Assembly: GCF_900105755.1 (NCBI RefSeq)
Contig: NZ_FNTQ01000001.1
Coordinates: forward strand, 7,378,001-7,442,000
Direction of reading: 5' to 3'
Source: Streptomyces sp. Ag109_O5-10
GTDB taxonomy: Bacteria > Actinomycetota > Actinomycetes > Streptomycetales > Streptomycetaceae
DNA: 64,000 nt
Shown here: positions 23,810 through 32,300 of the stretch, one piece after another
Position numbering within the stretch: position 1 is the stretch's first letter
How the letters are laid out: the number at the start of each line of letters is the position of its first letter
Notes under the pieces: model-generated
Told to the model about the DNA's origin: nothing
Database searches by the model: none
What the model saw: the letters and a program-made list of their open reading frames with translations, nothing else
Made by a program: the position numbers and the translations under genes

Positions 23810-23844
23810 GGGCGCCGGCGGGTGCCGGCGGGTGCCAGGGGGCT

Positions 23845-24345
23845 TCAGGCCAGCAGGGCGGCGAAATCCGGTCCCCGGGCCAGGACCTCCAGCGAGTCGA
23901 GCGCGGCCGCGGCCGCCGCCGCGGCCGCCGGATCCCGCGCCGCCAGCCCGCTCTCGGCGAACTCGTCCTCGTCCAGGCGGCGTACGTCCGTACCGTCGGC
24001 GGAGCGCCACAGGTCCAGGTCGAGGTCCTCGACGACCAGCCGGCCGCCGCTGAGCGTCGCCGGACGGGTGACGTCGCAGTACCAGCCCTTCAGCGTGCCG
24101 TCGGCGGCGCGCACCTCCTTCACCGCGTACCAGCGGTCCCGCCAGTAGAACTCGGTGAAGACATCGCCCCGTTCGAAGCGGACGAAGCCGAAGTCGCGTG
24201 GCGTGTCGCCGGCCCAGGGGGCGCGCACGGCGATCCGGGTACCGTCGTCGGCCAGCAGCTCGGCGGGGTAACGGATCTTCGTGCGGCCCGCCTTGACCAG
24301 CACGACGTCCACCGTGCCTGCCGGGTCAGCCGAGTTCGCGGACAT
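23845..24345 (-). CDS. DUF402 protein (nucleotide phosphatase-like)
   Basis: A 166-residue protein of the DUF402 family, with the characteristic FERGDVFTEFYWRDRWYAVKEVR and GWYCDVTRPA blocks and acidic VVEDLDLDLW. Structurally studied members hydrolyse nucleoside di- or triphosphates or bind nucleotides with divalent metals through these acidic residues. A poly-Ala stretch (about residues 141-150) precedes the C-terminus. The start lies 20 bases inside the end of the upstream tandem GNAT gene, so both are translated from one message. Confidence 0.8.
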   Translation of the reverse strand: MSANSADPAGTVDVVLVKAGRTKIRYPAELLADDGTRIAVRAPWAGDTPRDFGFVRFERGDVFTEFYWRDRWYAVKEVRAADGTLKGWYCDVTRPATLSGGRLVVEDLDLDLWRSADGTDVRRLDEDEFAESGLAARDPAAAAAAAAALDSLEVLARGPDFAALLA

Positions 24346-25255
24346 ACCTGACCTCCGTCGCGCAGATGTCGTACCCGAACCACTTGTTGATCGCGAGCAT
24401 CGGGCCGTTGCCGCTGTCGTTGCCCGTGAACGCCTGCGTGAAGCCGGCGGCGCGGGCGCGGTGCAGCGAGTCGTTCTTGGCGAGCTTGGCAAGTCCCCGG
24501 CCGCGGAAGGCGCGGGCCGTGCCGGTCATGACGGTGCCGTACCGGGTGCCGCCGTCGGTGCGGGCCGCGCTGAAGGCGGCGGGGCGGCCGTCGACCAGGA
24601 CCACCGAGGTCAGCTCGCGGCTGAACAGCGGGTGCCGCCAGGTCCCGTCCAGCCAGGCCCGGTAGTCGGCGAACTCCGTGTCGATGTCGCTCGGTTCGTC
24701 CCGCGTCGTCTCCGCGTCGAGGGTGAAGAGCGGGCGCGGGTCGTCGGCGAAGTCGGCGCCGGTGCGCAGCTCCACGCCGGGCGGGGGAGTCCGCAGCGGG
24801 GGGAGCGCGCCGTGCGCGAGGTCGAGCCGGAGGAAGTGCGCGGAGCGGCTCGCGGTGTAGCCGCGGCGCTCGGCGAAGGCGCGGTTGGACGGGGCGTCAA
24901 GGACCCAGGCGTACGAGGTGCTCGCGCCGACGGCCGACAGGTGCGCCTCCGCCGTACGGGCCAGGAGGGTGCCGGCGCCCCGGCCGGTGCGCTCCGGATG
25001 CACGTACACGTTGGCGAAGCCCTGGCCCGGCTCCGTGCTCTCGTGGGCGAGGCCGACCTGGGCGGTGCCGACGACCTCGCCGTCCTCCTCGGCGACCAGT
25101 TGGCGGAAGCGGGCGTCGGGGTGGGTGTGCGTGAGGTCGTGGACCAGGGACTCCGGGGTGAACAGCATGAAGGGGAGGGAGAGCTGCCGGACCCGGGCGA
25201 AGCCCTCGGCGTCGGACCGGACGTCGGGGCGCAGGTCACGCACGATCACTGTCAT
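24326..25255 (-). CDS. tandem-domain GNAT acetyltransferase
   Basis: A 309-residue protein with two GNAT repeats. The first has VYVHPERTGRGAGTLLA (acetyl-CoA loop, about residues 88-104). The second has TGTARAFRGRGLAKLAKNDSL (about 252-272), with the C-terminal NGPMLAINKWFGYDI motif. Tandem GNATs of this type include mycothiol synthase-like and antibiotic-modifying enzymes; the substrate is unknown. It is divergent from the GntR gene at 25325 across a 69-base gap, which may make it the target of that regulator. Confidence 0.85.
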   Translation of the reverse strand: MTVIVRDLRPDVRSDAEGFARVRQLSLPFMLFTPESLVHDLTHTHPDARFRQLVAEEDGEVVGTAQVGLAHESTEPGQGFANVYVHPERTGRGAGTLLARTAEAHLSAVGASTSYAWVLDAPSNRAFAERRGYTASRSAHFLRLDLAHGALPPLRTPPPGVELRTGADFADDPRPLFTLDAETTRDEPSDIDTEFADYRAWLDGTWRHPLFSRELTSVVLVDGRPAAFSAARTDGGTRYGTVMTGTARAFRGRGLAKLAKNDSLHRARAAGFTQAFTGNDSGNGPMLAINKWFGYDICATEVRYVRELG

Positions 25256-25324
25256 GGGGCGCACGCTATGCGGGACGTGTGCGGGATGCCTCTCATTTTC
25301 CCGTGGGTACGGGAGAATCGGGCC

Positions 25325-25696
25325 GTGACCTTGAAGATCCACATCGATGACAGCGCGCCGCCGTACGAGCAGGTGCGGGCGCAGATCTCCGAGCAGGCGC
25401 GGGGCGGGGTGCTGCCGGTGGGGTACCGGCTGCCGACGGTGCGGGGGCTGGCCGAGTCGCTGGGCCTGGCGGTGAACACGGTGGCCAAGGCGTACCGGGC
25501 CCTGGAGACCGACGGGGTGATCGAGACGCGCGGGCGCAACGGCACGTTCGTCGCCGCGGCGGGCTCGGCCGCCGAGCGCGAGGCGTCGCTGGCCGCCCAG
25601 GCCTACGCCGAGCGGACGCGGCGGCTGGGGCTGGCCGAGAAGGAGGCACTGGCCGCGGTACGGGACGCGCTGCGGGCGGCGTACGGGGAGGACTGA
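25325..25696 (+). CDS. GntR-family regulator (YtrA type)
   Basis: A 123-residue regulator with an N-terminal winged helix (PPYEQVRAQISEQARGGVLPVGYRLPTVRGLAESLGL, then NTVAKAYRALETDGVIETRGRNGTFVAA) and only a short helical tail, as in the YtrA subfamily that lacks a large effector domain. YtrA proteins usually control ABC transporters, but the divergent neighbour here is a tandem acetyltransferase. The GTG start follows GGGAGA. Confidence 0.87.
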   Translation: MTLKIHIDDSAPPYEQVRAQISEQARGGVLPVGYRLPTVRGLAESLGLAVNTVAKAYRALETDGVIETRGRNGTFVAAAGSAAEREASLAAQAYAERTRRLGLAEKEALAAVRDALRAAYGED

Positions 25697-25704
25697 GGGC
25701 GGCT

Positions 25705-25812
25705 CGGCACCGCCGGGATGCGCCGTCGTGGCTGGTCGTCGCTGCGGCGTCGAGGAGTGAAACCCACCCCGCCGCGGCGGCGACCAGCCACGACGGCGGC
25801 ATTCGGCGGTGC
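25705..25812. terminator. large stem-loop between convergent genes
   Basis: Two arms of 42 bases (25705-25746 and 25771-25812) are complementary at about 36 positions, including the uninterrupted GCCGTCGTGGCTGGTCG, around a 24-base loop. It sits between the GntR and DUF72 stops. The CGTGGCTGGTCG core is shared with a widespread Streptomyces intergenic repeat. It would terminate transcription in both directions and could be a miniature element. Confidence 0.7.
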
Positions 25813-25847
25813 CGTACTCCGCTCGGCCCGGGACGGGAACCACGGTG

Positions 25848-26618
25848 TCACCCGGCGGTGCTCAGCTCCGGTGTCCTCGTCACCGTCAGTCCCGCCCGTT
25901 GCGCCGCCCTCCCGAAGGCCACCGCGTCCCGTACCGCCGCTCCGCCCGGGTCGTTGTTGAAGTACGTGTAGACGTCGGGGTTCTCGGGGTACGCCGTGGC
26001 GATGCGGTCGACCCACGTCTCCAGGGAGCGGCGGCCGTAGCGCGGCCAGGGGGTGGCCCGGCCCTCGTGGAAGCGGACGTAGGCCCAGTCGGCGGTGCGC
26101 CAGAGCGGGGTCATGGGGTGGGCCTGGACGTCGGCCCAGCACAGGGCCGCGCCCCGGGACTCCAGGACCTCGCGGGTCTGCCGCGTCCACCAGGAGTCGT
26201 GCCGGGGTTCCACCGCGACGCGGACCCCGCGGGGGAAACAGGCCAGGCAGGCGTCCAGCAGCGGCGGGTCCGCCCGGAGCGTCGGCGGGAGCTGGAGGAG
26301 GACCGGGCCCAGCCGGTCGCCGAGGCCCGCCGCGTGGGTCATCAGCCGGTCGACCGGCTCCTGCGGCTCCTTGAGGCGTTTGATGTGCGTGAGATAGCGG
26401 CTCGCCTTGACCGCGATCACGAAGTCCGGCGGGACCCGGTCCCGCCAGGACTCGAAGTTCTCCCGGGTCGGGAGGCGGTAGAAGGCGTTGTTCAGCTCGA
26501 CGGTGGTGAAGTGCTCCGCGTACTCCTCCAGCCACGCACGCACGGGCACGTCGGCCGGGTACAGGACGCCCCGCCAGTCCCGGTACTGCCAGCCCGACGT
26601 TCCGATGAAGAAGGGCAT
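25848..26618 (-). CDS. DUF72 (YecE-like) TIM-barrel protein
   Basis: A 256-residue protein of the DUF72 family. Landmarks are IGTSGWQYRDWRGVLYP at the start, TTVELNNAFYRLP, FVIAVKASRYLTHIKRL, LLQLPPTLRAD, VAVEPRHDSWW and YVYFNND-like YTYFNNDPGGAA at the end. The fold resembles sugar isomerases/endonuclease IV, but no activity is established. It is the downstream gene of a convergent pair with the GntR regulator. A possible link to the AAA ATPase gene 19 bases upstream on the same strand is positional only. Confidence 0.88.
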   Translation of the reverse strand: MPFFIGTSGWQYRDWRGVLYPADVPVRAWLEEYAEHFTTVELNNAFYRLPTRENFESWRDRVPPDFVIAVKASRYLTHIKRLKEPQEPVDRLMTHAAGLGDRLGPVLLQLPPTLRADPPLLDACLACFPRGVRVAVEPRHDSWWTRQTREVLESRGAALCWADVQAHPMTPLWRTADWAYVRFHEGRATPWPRYGRRSLETWVDRIATAYPENPDVYTYFNNDPGGAAVRDAVAFGRAAQRAGLTVTRTPELSTAG

Positions 26619-26637
26619 ACCTCCATCAAAGCACCGG

Positions 26638-27732
26638 CTAGAGGTACAGGCCCGCGTCCGTGCCCTCCCGCGCCCCCGGCACCGACGTCGGCGCCGTGCC
26701 CCGGCGCAGTGCGTACAGCTCCGCCAGGGTCGCCCCCTCCCGGGCCACGCCCTCCTCCGTACCGAGCCAGTTCACCGCCTCGCGGTGGGTCAGGGCGCCC
26801 ACCTCGATCCGGGCCAGGCAGCGGCCGGGGCGGACCACCGCGGGGTGCAGCCGCTCCAGGTCCTCGTTGGTGGTGACGCCGACCAGGACGTTGCGGCCCT
26901 GTCCGAGCAGGCCGTCGGTGAGGTTGAGCAGACGGGACAGCGCCTGCCCGGCCGTGTGCTTGGCCTCGCCGCGGATCAGTTCGTCGCAGTCCTCGAGGAG
27001 CAGGAGCCGCCAGCGGCCCTTGCCGGCGCCGTCCTCCTCGCCGATCGCGATGTCCATCAGATAGCCGACGTCGGAGAAGAGCCGCTCCGGGTCGAGGACG
27101 CAGTCCACCTGGCACCAGTCCCGCCAGGACCGCGCGAGGGTGCGCAGCGCGGAGGTCTTGCCGGTGCCCGGCGGCCCGTGCAGCAGCAGGAGGCGGCCCG
27201 CGATGTCCTCCGGTGTCGTCTTCATCAGGCGGTCCATCGCGTCCGCGACCGGCGCCGTGTAGTTGGCGCGGACCTCGTCCCAGGTGCCCGCGGAGATCTG
27301 CCGGGTGGTGCGGTGCGGGCCGCGGCGCGGGGAGACGTACCAGAAGCCCATCGTCACGTTCTCCGGCTGCGGTTCCGGCTCGTCGGCCGCGCCGTCCGTC
27401 GCCTCGTCGAGCACCTTGGCGGCCAGTTCGGCGGTGGTGGCGGTGACGGTGACGTCGGCGCCCCGGTTCCAGCGGGAGACGAGCAGGGTCCAGCCCTCGC
27501 CCTCCGCGAGCGTCGCGCTGCGGTCGTCGTCGCGCGCCACCCGCAGCACCCGCGCCTCCTTCGGCAGCAGGGTCGCCCCGGACCGCACCCGGTCGATGTT
27601 GGCCGCGTGCGAGTACGGCTGCTCGCCCGTCGCGAAGCGGCCGAGGAACAGCGCGTCGACGACGTCGGACGGGGAGTCGGAGTCGTCGACGTTGAGCCGG
27701 ATCGGCAGCGTCTCGTGCGGCTTGGCAGACAT
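26638..27732 (-). CDS. AAA+ ATPase with DUF5925-type N-terminal domain
   Basis: A 364-residue protein with an N-terminal domain of about 165 residues typical of actinobacterial DUF5925/AAA proteins (RLNVDDSDSPSDVVDALFLGRF). An AAA+ module follows: Walker A HGPPGTGKTSALRTL, Walker B LLLLEDCDELI, sensor 1 VGVTTNED and the arginine-bearing RPGRCLARIEVG. It would remodel or unfold a protein partner using ATP; the target is unknown. ATG at 27732 is used, although a GTG six codons upstream is also possible. It is divergent from the GH39-like gene and followed by DUF72. Confidence 0.83.
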   Translation of the reverse strand: MSAKPHETLPIRLNVDDSDSPSDVVDALFLGRFATGEQPYSHAANIDRVRSGATLLPKEARVLRVARDDDRSATLAEGEGWTLLVSRWNRGADVTVTATTAELAAKVLDEATDGAADEPEPQPENVTMGFWYVSPRRGPHRTTRQISAGTWDEVRANYTAPVADAMDRLMKTTPEDIAGRLLLLHGPPGTGKTSALRTLARSWRDWCQVDCVLDPERLFSDVGYLMDIAIGEEDGAGKGRWRLLLLEDCDELIRGEAKHTAGQALSRLLNLTDGLLGQGRNVLVGVTTNEDLERLHPAVVRPGRCLARIEVGALTHREAVNWLGTEEGVAREGATLAELYALRRGTAPTSVPGAREGTDAGLYL

Positions 27733-27915
27733 GCCGCCATGATCTGTCACCGGGGCCCGCGGCGCACCCGTTTTCCGAAGTGGGAGAGGAGTGTCGGATG
27801 CGCACCGAGCTTCCGGAGTATCCCGAAGAGGTCACGTGCCCGGCCCCCGAACGCCCGCCCCCCTGTTGTACGGCGGCCGATCCCCGATACCCGCCCCGGG
27901 GGCGGTTTCCGTCGT

Positions 27916-27921
27916 TAGAGT
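27916..27921 (+). promoter_or_regulatory. -10 box giving a leaderless GH39-like transcript
   Basis: TAGAGT ends 8 bases before the ATG at 27930, placing the transcription start at or within a couple of bases of the start codon. The same -10 hexamer occurs at 4704-4709. No -35 consensus is seen. Confidence 0.4.
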
Positions 27922-27929
27922 TGTCCTTG

Positions 27930-29354
27930 ATGGGACGTCATGGGTGGAATTCGGGGGCTGGGCGATGGCGGCTCACCGCCCTGCTCGGGGTGGGTGTGGC
28001 CGCGCTCGCCCTGATCGTGACACTGGTCGGCACACTTCCCGGGGGCGGCGCCGACACCGCGGGCACGACCCGCGACGGCGACAAGGTGCACGGCACCCCC
28101 GCCACCGGGCCGGGCACCACCGGGCCGTCCGTGGGCTGGGGCTTCACGCACACCCAGTACAGCGCCGACCAGGGCAGTGCGACCGCCACCGAGCGGGTCG
28201 AGGACCGGCTCTCCCAGGACGCCGGGATGCCTCAGGACCAGGCGATCATGGGCTGGGGCGCCGACAACCCCGAGCCGGTGAAGGGGCGTTACGACTTCGG
28301 CGCGCTGGACCGGCGCGTCGACTTCATGCGCAGGTCGGGCGGCACCCCGGTGATCACCCTGTGCTGCTCCCCGGACTGGATGAAGGGCGGCAGGGCCGGG
28401 GTGGACAACACCGACTGGAGCCAGGCCGCCCTGGAGACCGCGCCCACCCCCGACCACTACCAGGACTACGCCGACCTCGCCGCGACCGTCGCCAGACGCT
28501 ATCCCGACGTACGGCACTTCATCGTCTGGAACGAGTTCAAGGGCTTCTGGAACAACGCGAAGGGCCGCTGGGACTACGAGGGCTACACCGAGCTCTACAA
28601 CCTCGTCTACAAGGCGTTGAAGGCCGTCGACAAGAACATCATGGTCGGCGGGCCCTACCTCGTCATGGACAGCTTCGACCCGCGTCAGACCGAGAACGCC
28701 TCGGCCACCCTCAAGGGTGACTGGGGCGTCATGGACCAGCGGGTCGTCGACGCCTTCGACTACTGGAACACCCACAAGACGGGCGCCGACTTCGTGGTCG
28801 TCGACGGGTCCAGCTACACCAACGACGACGACATGCTGCCGGACGAGTTCGCCGCCACCGAGAAGCTGACCTACGTCAGCCGGTGGGTGCGCGGGCGGAC
28901 GCACGACCTGCCGCTGTGGTGGGCCGAGTACTACGTCGAGCCCGCCGACGGCCAGGACCGACGCGACGGCTGGACCGAGGACCACCGGGTCGCCGTCCAG
29001 GCCACCGGGATGATCGCCCTGGTCAGGGGTGGCGCCGACTCCGGCTTCTACTGGAACCCGGAGGACGGGAAGGGCGGCGACTGCGCCGGCTGCCTGTGGT
29101 CCACCACCGACAGCGGGGACGGCGGGCGGCCACTGCCCATGTACGACCTGCTGTCGCGGTTCGGAAAGGCGTTCCCCCCGGGGACGAAGTACGAGACGGT
29201 CTCCGTCGCCCGGGACGACGTGCCCAACGTGCGCGTCCTCGCCAGCGACCGCACGGTCCTGGTGGTCAACACCCTCGACCGGGCGATCAGCGCCCAGGTG
29301 GACGGCAGGCGGTTCGACATGAGGGCCTACGAGGTGAAGTGGCTCACCAGGTGA
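27930..29354 (+). CDS. secreted/anchored GH39-like glycosidase of the polysaccharide cluster
   Basis: A 474-residue protein with an N-terminal signal anchor (RRLTALLGVGVAALALIVTLVGTL-like segment near residues 14-36), followed by a TIM-barrel with the family GH39 xylosidase-like pattern. FIVWNEFKGFW carries the acid/base Glu of the WNE motif, and LPLWWAEYYVEP the probable nucleophile Glu. Such proteins sit beside bacterial exopolysaccharide genes and may cut or trim the polymer. The ATG at 27930 matches a leaderless promoter. An upstream ATG at 27798 with GGAGAGGAG is in frame but would add an odd Pro/Cys-rich lead. It is convergent with the flippase-fusion gene and shares its terminator. Confidence 0.8.
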   Translation: MGRHGWNSGAGRWRLTALLGVGVAALALIVTLVGTLPGGGADTAGTTRDGDKVHGTPATGPGTTGPSVGWGFTHTQYSADQGSATATERVEDRLSQDAGMPQDQAIMGWGADNPEPVKGRYDFGALDRRVDFMRRSGGTPVITLCCSPDWMKGGRAGVDNTDWSQAALETAPTPDHYQDYADLAATVARRYPDVRHFIVWNEFKGFWNNAKGRWDYEGYTELYNLVYKALKAVDKNIMVGGPYLVMDSFDPRQTENASATLKGDWGVMDQRVVDAFDYWNTHKTGADFVVVDGSSYTNDDDMLPDEFAATEKLTYVSRWVRGRTHDLPLWWAEYYVEPADGQDRRDGWTEDHRVAVQATGMIALVRGGADSGFYWNPEDGKGGDCAGCLWSTTDSGDGGRPLPMYDLLSRFGKAFPPGTKYETVSVARDDVPNVRVLASDRTVLVVNTLDRAISAQVDGRRFDMRAYEVKWLTR

Positions 29355-29370
29355 ACCCGGTGAGCCACTT
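29337..29370. terminator. bidirectional terminator overlapping the GH39-like stop
   Basis: AAGTGGCTCACC and GGTGAGCCACTT form a perfect 12-bp stem around a 10-base loop; the left arm ends the GH39-like coding sequence. The A-rich/T-rich outer ends act as U tracts for both strands, suiting the convergent flippase-fusion gene that stops at 29398. Confidence 0.85.
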
Positions 29371-29397
29371 CGGCAGGGCTTCCTCCAGCTCGAGCGT

Positions 29398-32300
29398 CTA
29401 CTTGAGCGTCATGAACCGCTGTGCCAACGAGGCCAGCAGCACCGCCAGCAGCGGCAGCGAGAACCAGAAGCTGCCCTGCAGCAACCGCAGTTGACGCACC
29501 CCGGGCCGGATCGCGACCCGGACCACCTCGCGCGCCGTCAGCAGCAGGATCAGCGCCACGGCGGCCAGACCGCCGATCACCGACCACGGCGTCCAGGTGA
29601 TCCGCGGTCCGATCGGCCCCGGATCCGGCTTCGCCACCGCGCCCGCGGGCTGCTTCCGCAGCGCGTACATGGTCACGTCGTCGTTGACCAGGACCTTCGT
29701 CAGGTCCTGCCGGTCGTCCAGGTTCTGGATCAGCCGCCCCGCCCAGGTCGCCGAGTACCCGGCATCCATCCGGAGATAGACGACCTGACTCCTGTTGACC
29801 ATCAGATACGAGTTCGGACCCGCGTCCCGCAACGCCTTGACCAGGCTCGACACCAGCACCGGATCGGTCGGGGCGAGCGTCGGCACATAGTCGACCCGCT
29901 CCATGTCCTTCGCGCCCCAGGGGATCGCCGGGGTCACGTCGTTGACGGTGTCGTTGCTCAGCCACAGCAGCCGTACCGTCGGCCTGTCGTGGGCGTACAC
30001 GTAGTCCATGGCGGCGACCTCGCCGGGCCGGACCCGCTCGAAGGACTCGTTGCCCCAACGGGCCACCAGGAAACCGCCCATGAGCAGCAGCCCCGCCAGC
30101 AGCGCGGCCACCGGAGCCAGGCTGATCCCGTCCTTCTCGCGCTCCTTCGCCGTGGCCCCGGTGCGCGGGAACAGGGCCAGCCCGGCCAGCAGTGCCGCGC
30201 CCGGCACGGCGAACAGGAAGACGCGCAGCGCCATCTCGCCGCCGTACGACTGCATGCCGAAGCCCAGGAACGGGACGAAGGTCAGGACCAGCAGGGAACG
30301 CTCGCGGTACCGGTGGAAGCGGCGGCGCCACCAGCCCCAGACGGCGAACGCCATCATGCTCCCGGCCAGCAGCACCCGGACGTACAGGACCAGCTTGTGG
30401 GTCGAACTGCCGCCCTGGATACGGCCGGAGACCGAGGTGGAGACATTGCTGCCGACCCCGCCGACCCCGCCGAACAGCTCGTTGAAGTGCCCCGACCAGT
30501 ACGGCTCGGCCATGAAACCCAGCCAGACGGCCGCGACCACCCCGAACAGGAGAGGCAGCCCCCGCGGTTCGGACCGGCCGATCAGCACCAGGACCGCCAG
30601 CACGCCCAGCATCACGAACGGGGTGAGCTGGTGCGCCGGCACCGTCGCCGCGTACAGGCCGATCAGCACCATGAGCAGCACGGCCTGCTGACGGCGGTTC
30701 GCCGGCTCGACCTCCGCCTCGCCCGGCCGGAACCTGGTCCAGACGACGTGCGGGGCACGGAACCAGACGAGCAGGATCGCCACGAACATCAGGTAGAGCA
30801 GGTACGTGAAGCCCTGCGGGGAGAAGTAGTCCTGGCCGACCCAGCCGCACAGCACGAAGATCCAGATGCCGGTCCACTTCGCCCGCCAGCTCGCCCGCAG
30901 CGACCGTACGAGCAGGAACATCGGCGCCAGGTAGGCGAGCTGGATGAACGTCGGCCACCAGCGGATGACCTCGGTGAAGTCCGTGACCCCGCACGCCCGG
31001 CCGATGAACGCGGCCGCCGCGAAGAAGCCCGGCCAGCTCCACCGGGCGTCCAGGTCGGGCACGGCCGAGCCGGTGCGGTCGATGTAGTCGATGAACCCGA
31101 GGTGCTGCCAGGCGGTCGGGAAGCGCGGCTCGGTCTCGATCACGGCGGGCAGCGCGTGCAGCGACACGACCGTCGCCAGCAGCGTGACCAGGAGCAGCGC
31201 CTTGTGCTCCCGGCGCAGCCACAGCAGCGCGGCGAACACCGTGACCAGCAGCGCCGCCCCGACCAGCGTCGGCAGCGGCAGCACCGAGACCAGCCCGAGC
31301 CCGCCCATCCGGTCCAGGTCGGCGTCGTCGAGCCGGGTCGCCGGCACCCAGTAGAGCAGCAAGGCGGCGGCCAGCAGACAGCCGAGGACGACGCCCGGGC
31401 GGGTGGGCGTCAGCCGCTCCCGCAGCGGGCGCGCCGGACCGGACTCCTCCGGAACCTCGGCCGGCCCGACCGGCTCCTCCGGTACGGCGTCCTTCCCGAA
31501 CGGCGCGTCGACCGCCTCCCCGAGCAGTGAGGCCTCGGCGGGTCCCAGCGAGGACTCCGCGTGCGGCTCCCTCTCCTCCACCGGCAGCCCCAGGTTCCGC
31601 GGCGGCCGCAGTGCCCACGTCGGCCGGTCGCCCGTCCGGACAACGGGTTGACCCGTGGGCGGAGTTCCCGGCCCCGGCCGGACGTCCGGCCGCCGCTCCA
31701 CATGGTCGAAGTCCACATGGATACCGAGGGCGAGGGTGTCGGTGTCCAGCGCCCAGGCCGGACCACGCCTGCGCGGGGCGGCGGCGGACGGCACCTCGCG
31801 CGCCCCCAGGTCGGCGAGGTCCCCGTCCGGCGCGGCGTCCGCCGGGACCTCGGCCGGGACGGCGCGCAGCGTCCACCACAGCCGGGGCGCCGCGATCGCC
31901 ACGATCACCGCGAGGCTGGAGATCTCGGCCACGCCCGCGCCGGTCAGGCCCATCCGGGGCAGGAGCAGCAGGGTCAGGCCGAGGACCAGCACGCACAGCA
32001 GCCCCTGCAGCCAGGCCAGGCCCGCGGTACGGCTCTGCGCGCGCAGCACCGCGAAGTACGTCTCCATCACGACCCGGAGCAGCGCGCCGACCGCGAACCA
32101 GCGCAGCAGCGGGGTCGCCGCGTCCGCGTAGCCGGGCCCGAACACGCCGAGGATCCAGGGCGCCCCGAAGAACAGCAGCGCGCAGATGGGGAGCATGATC
32201 CGGGCCATCCGCTTCAGCGCGGCCCGCGCGTTGCCGGCCAGCCGGGCCGGGTCGTGCGAGCCCTCGACGGTCAGCGAGGCGCCCATGTTGATGGCGAGCA

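Noticed and set aside
29491..31530. 679-codon plus-strand frame opposite the flippase fusion
   Set aside because: Low-complexity Arg/Gln/Pro/His composition without hydrophobic or domain structure; shadow of the minus-strand membrane protein.
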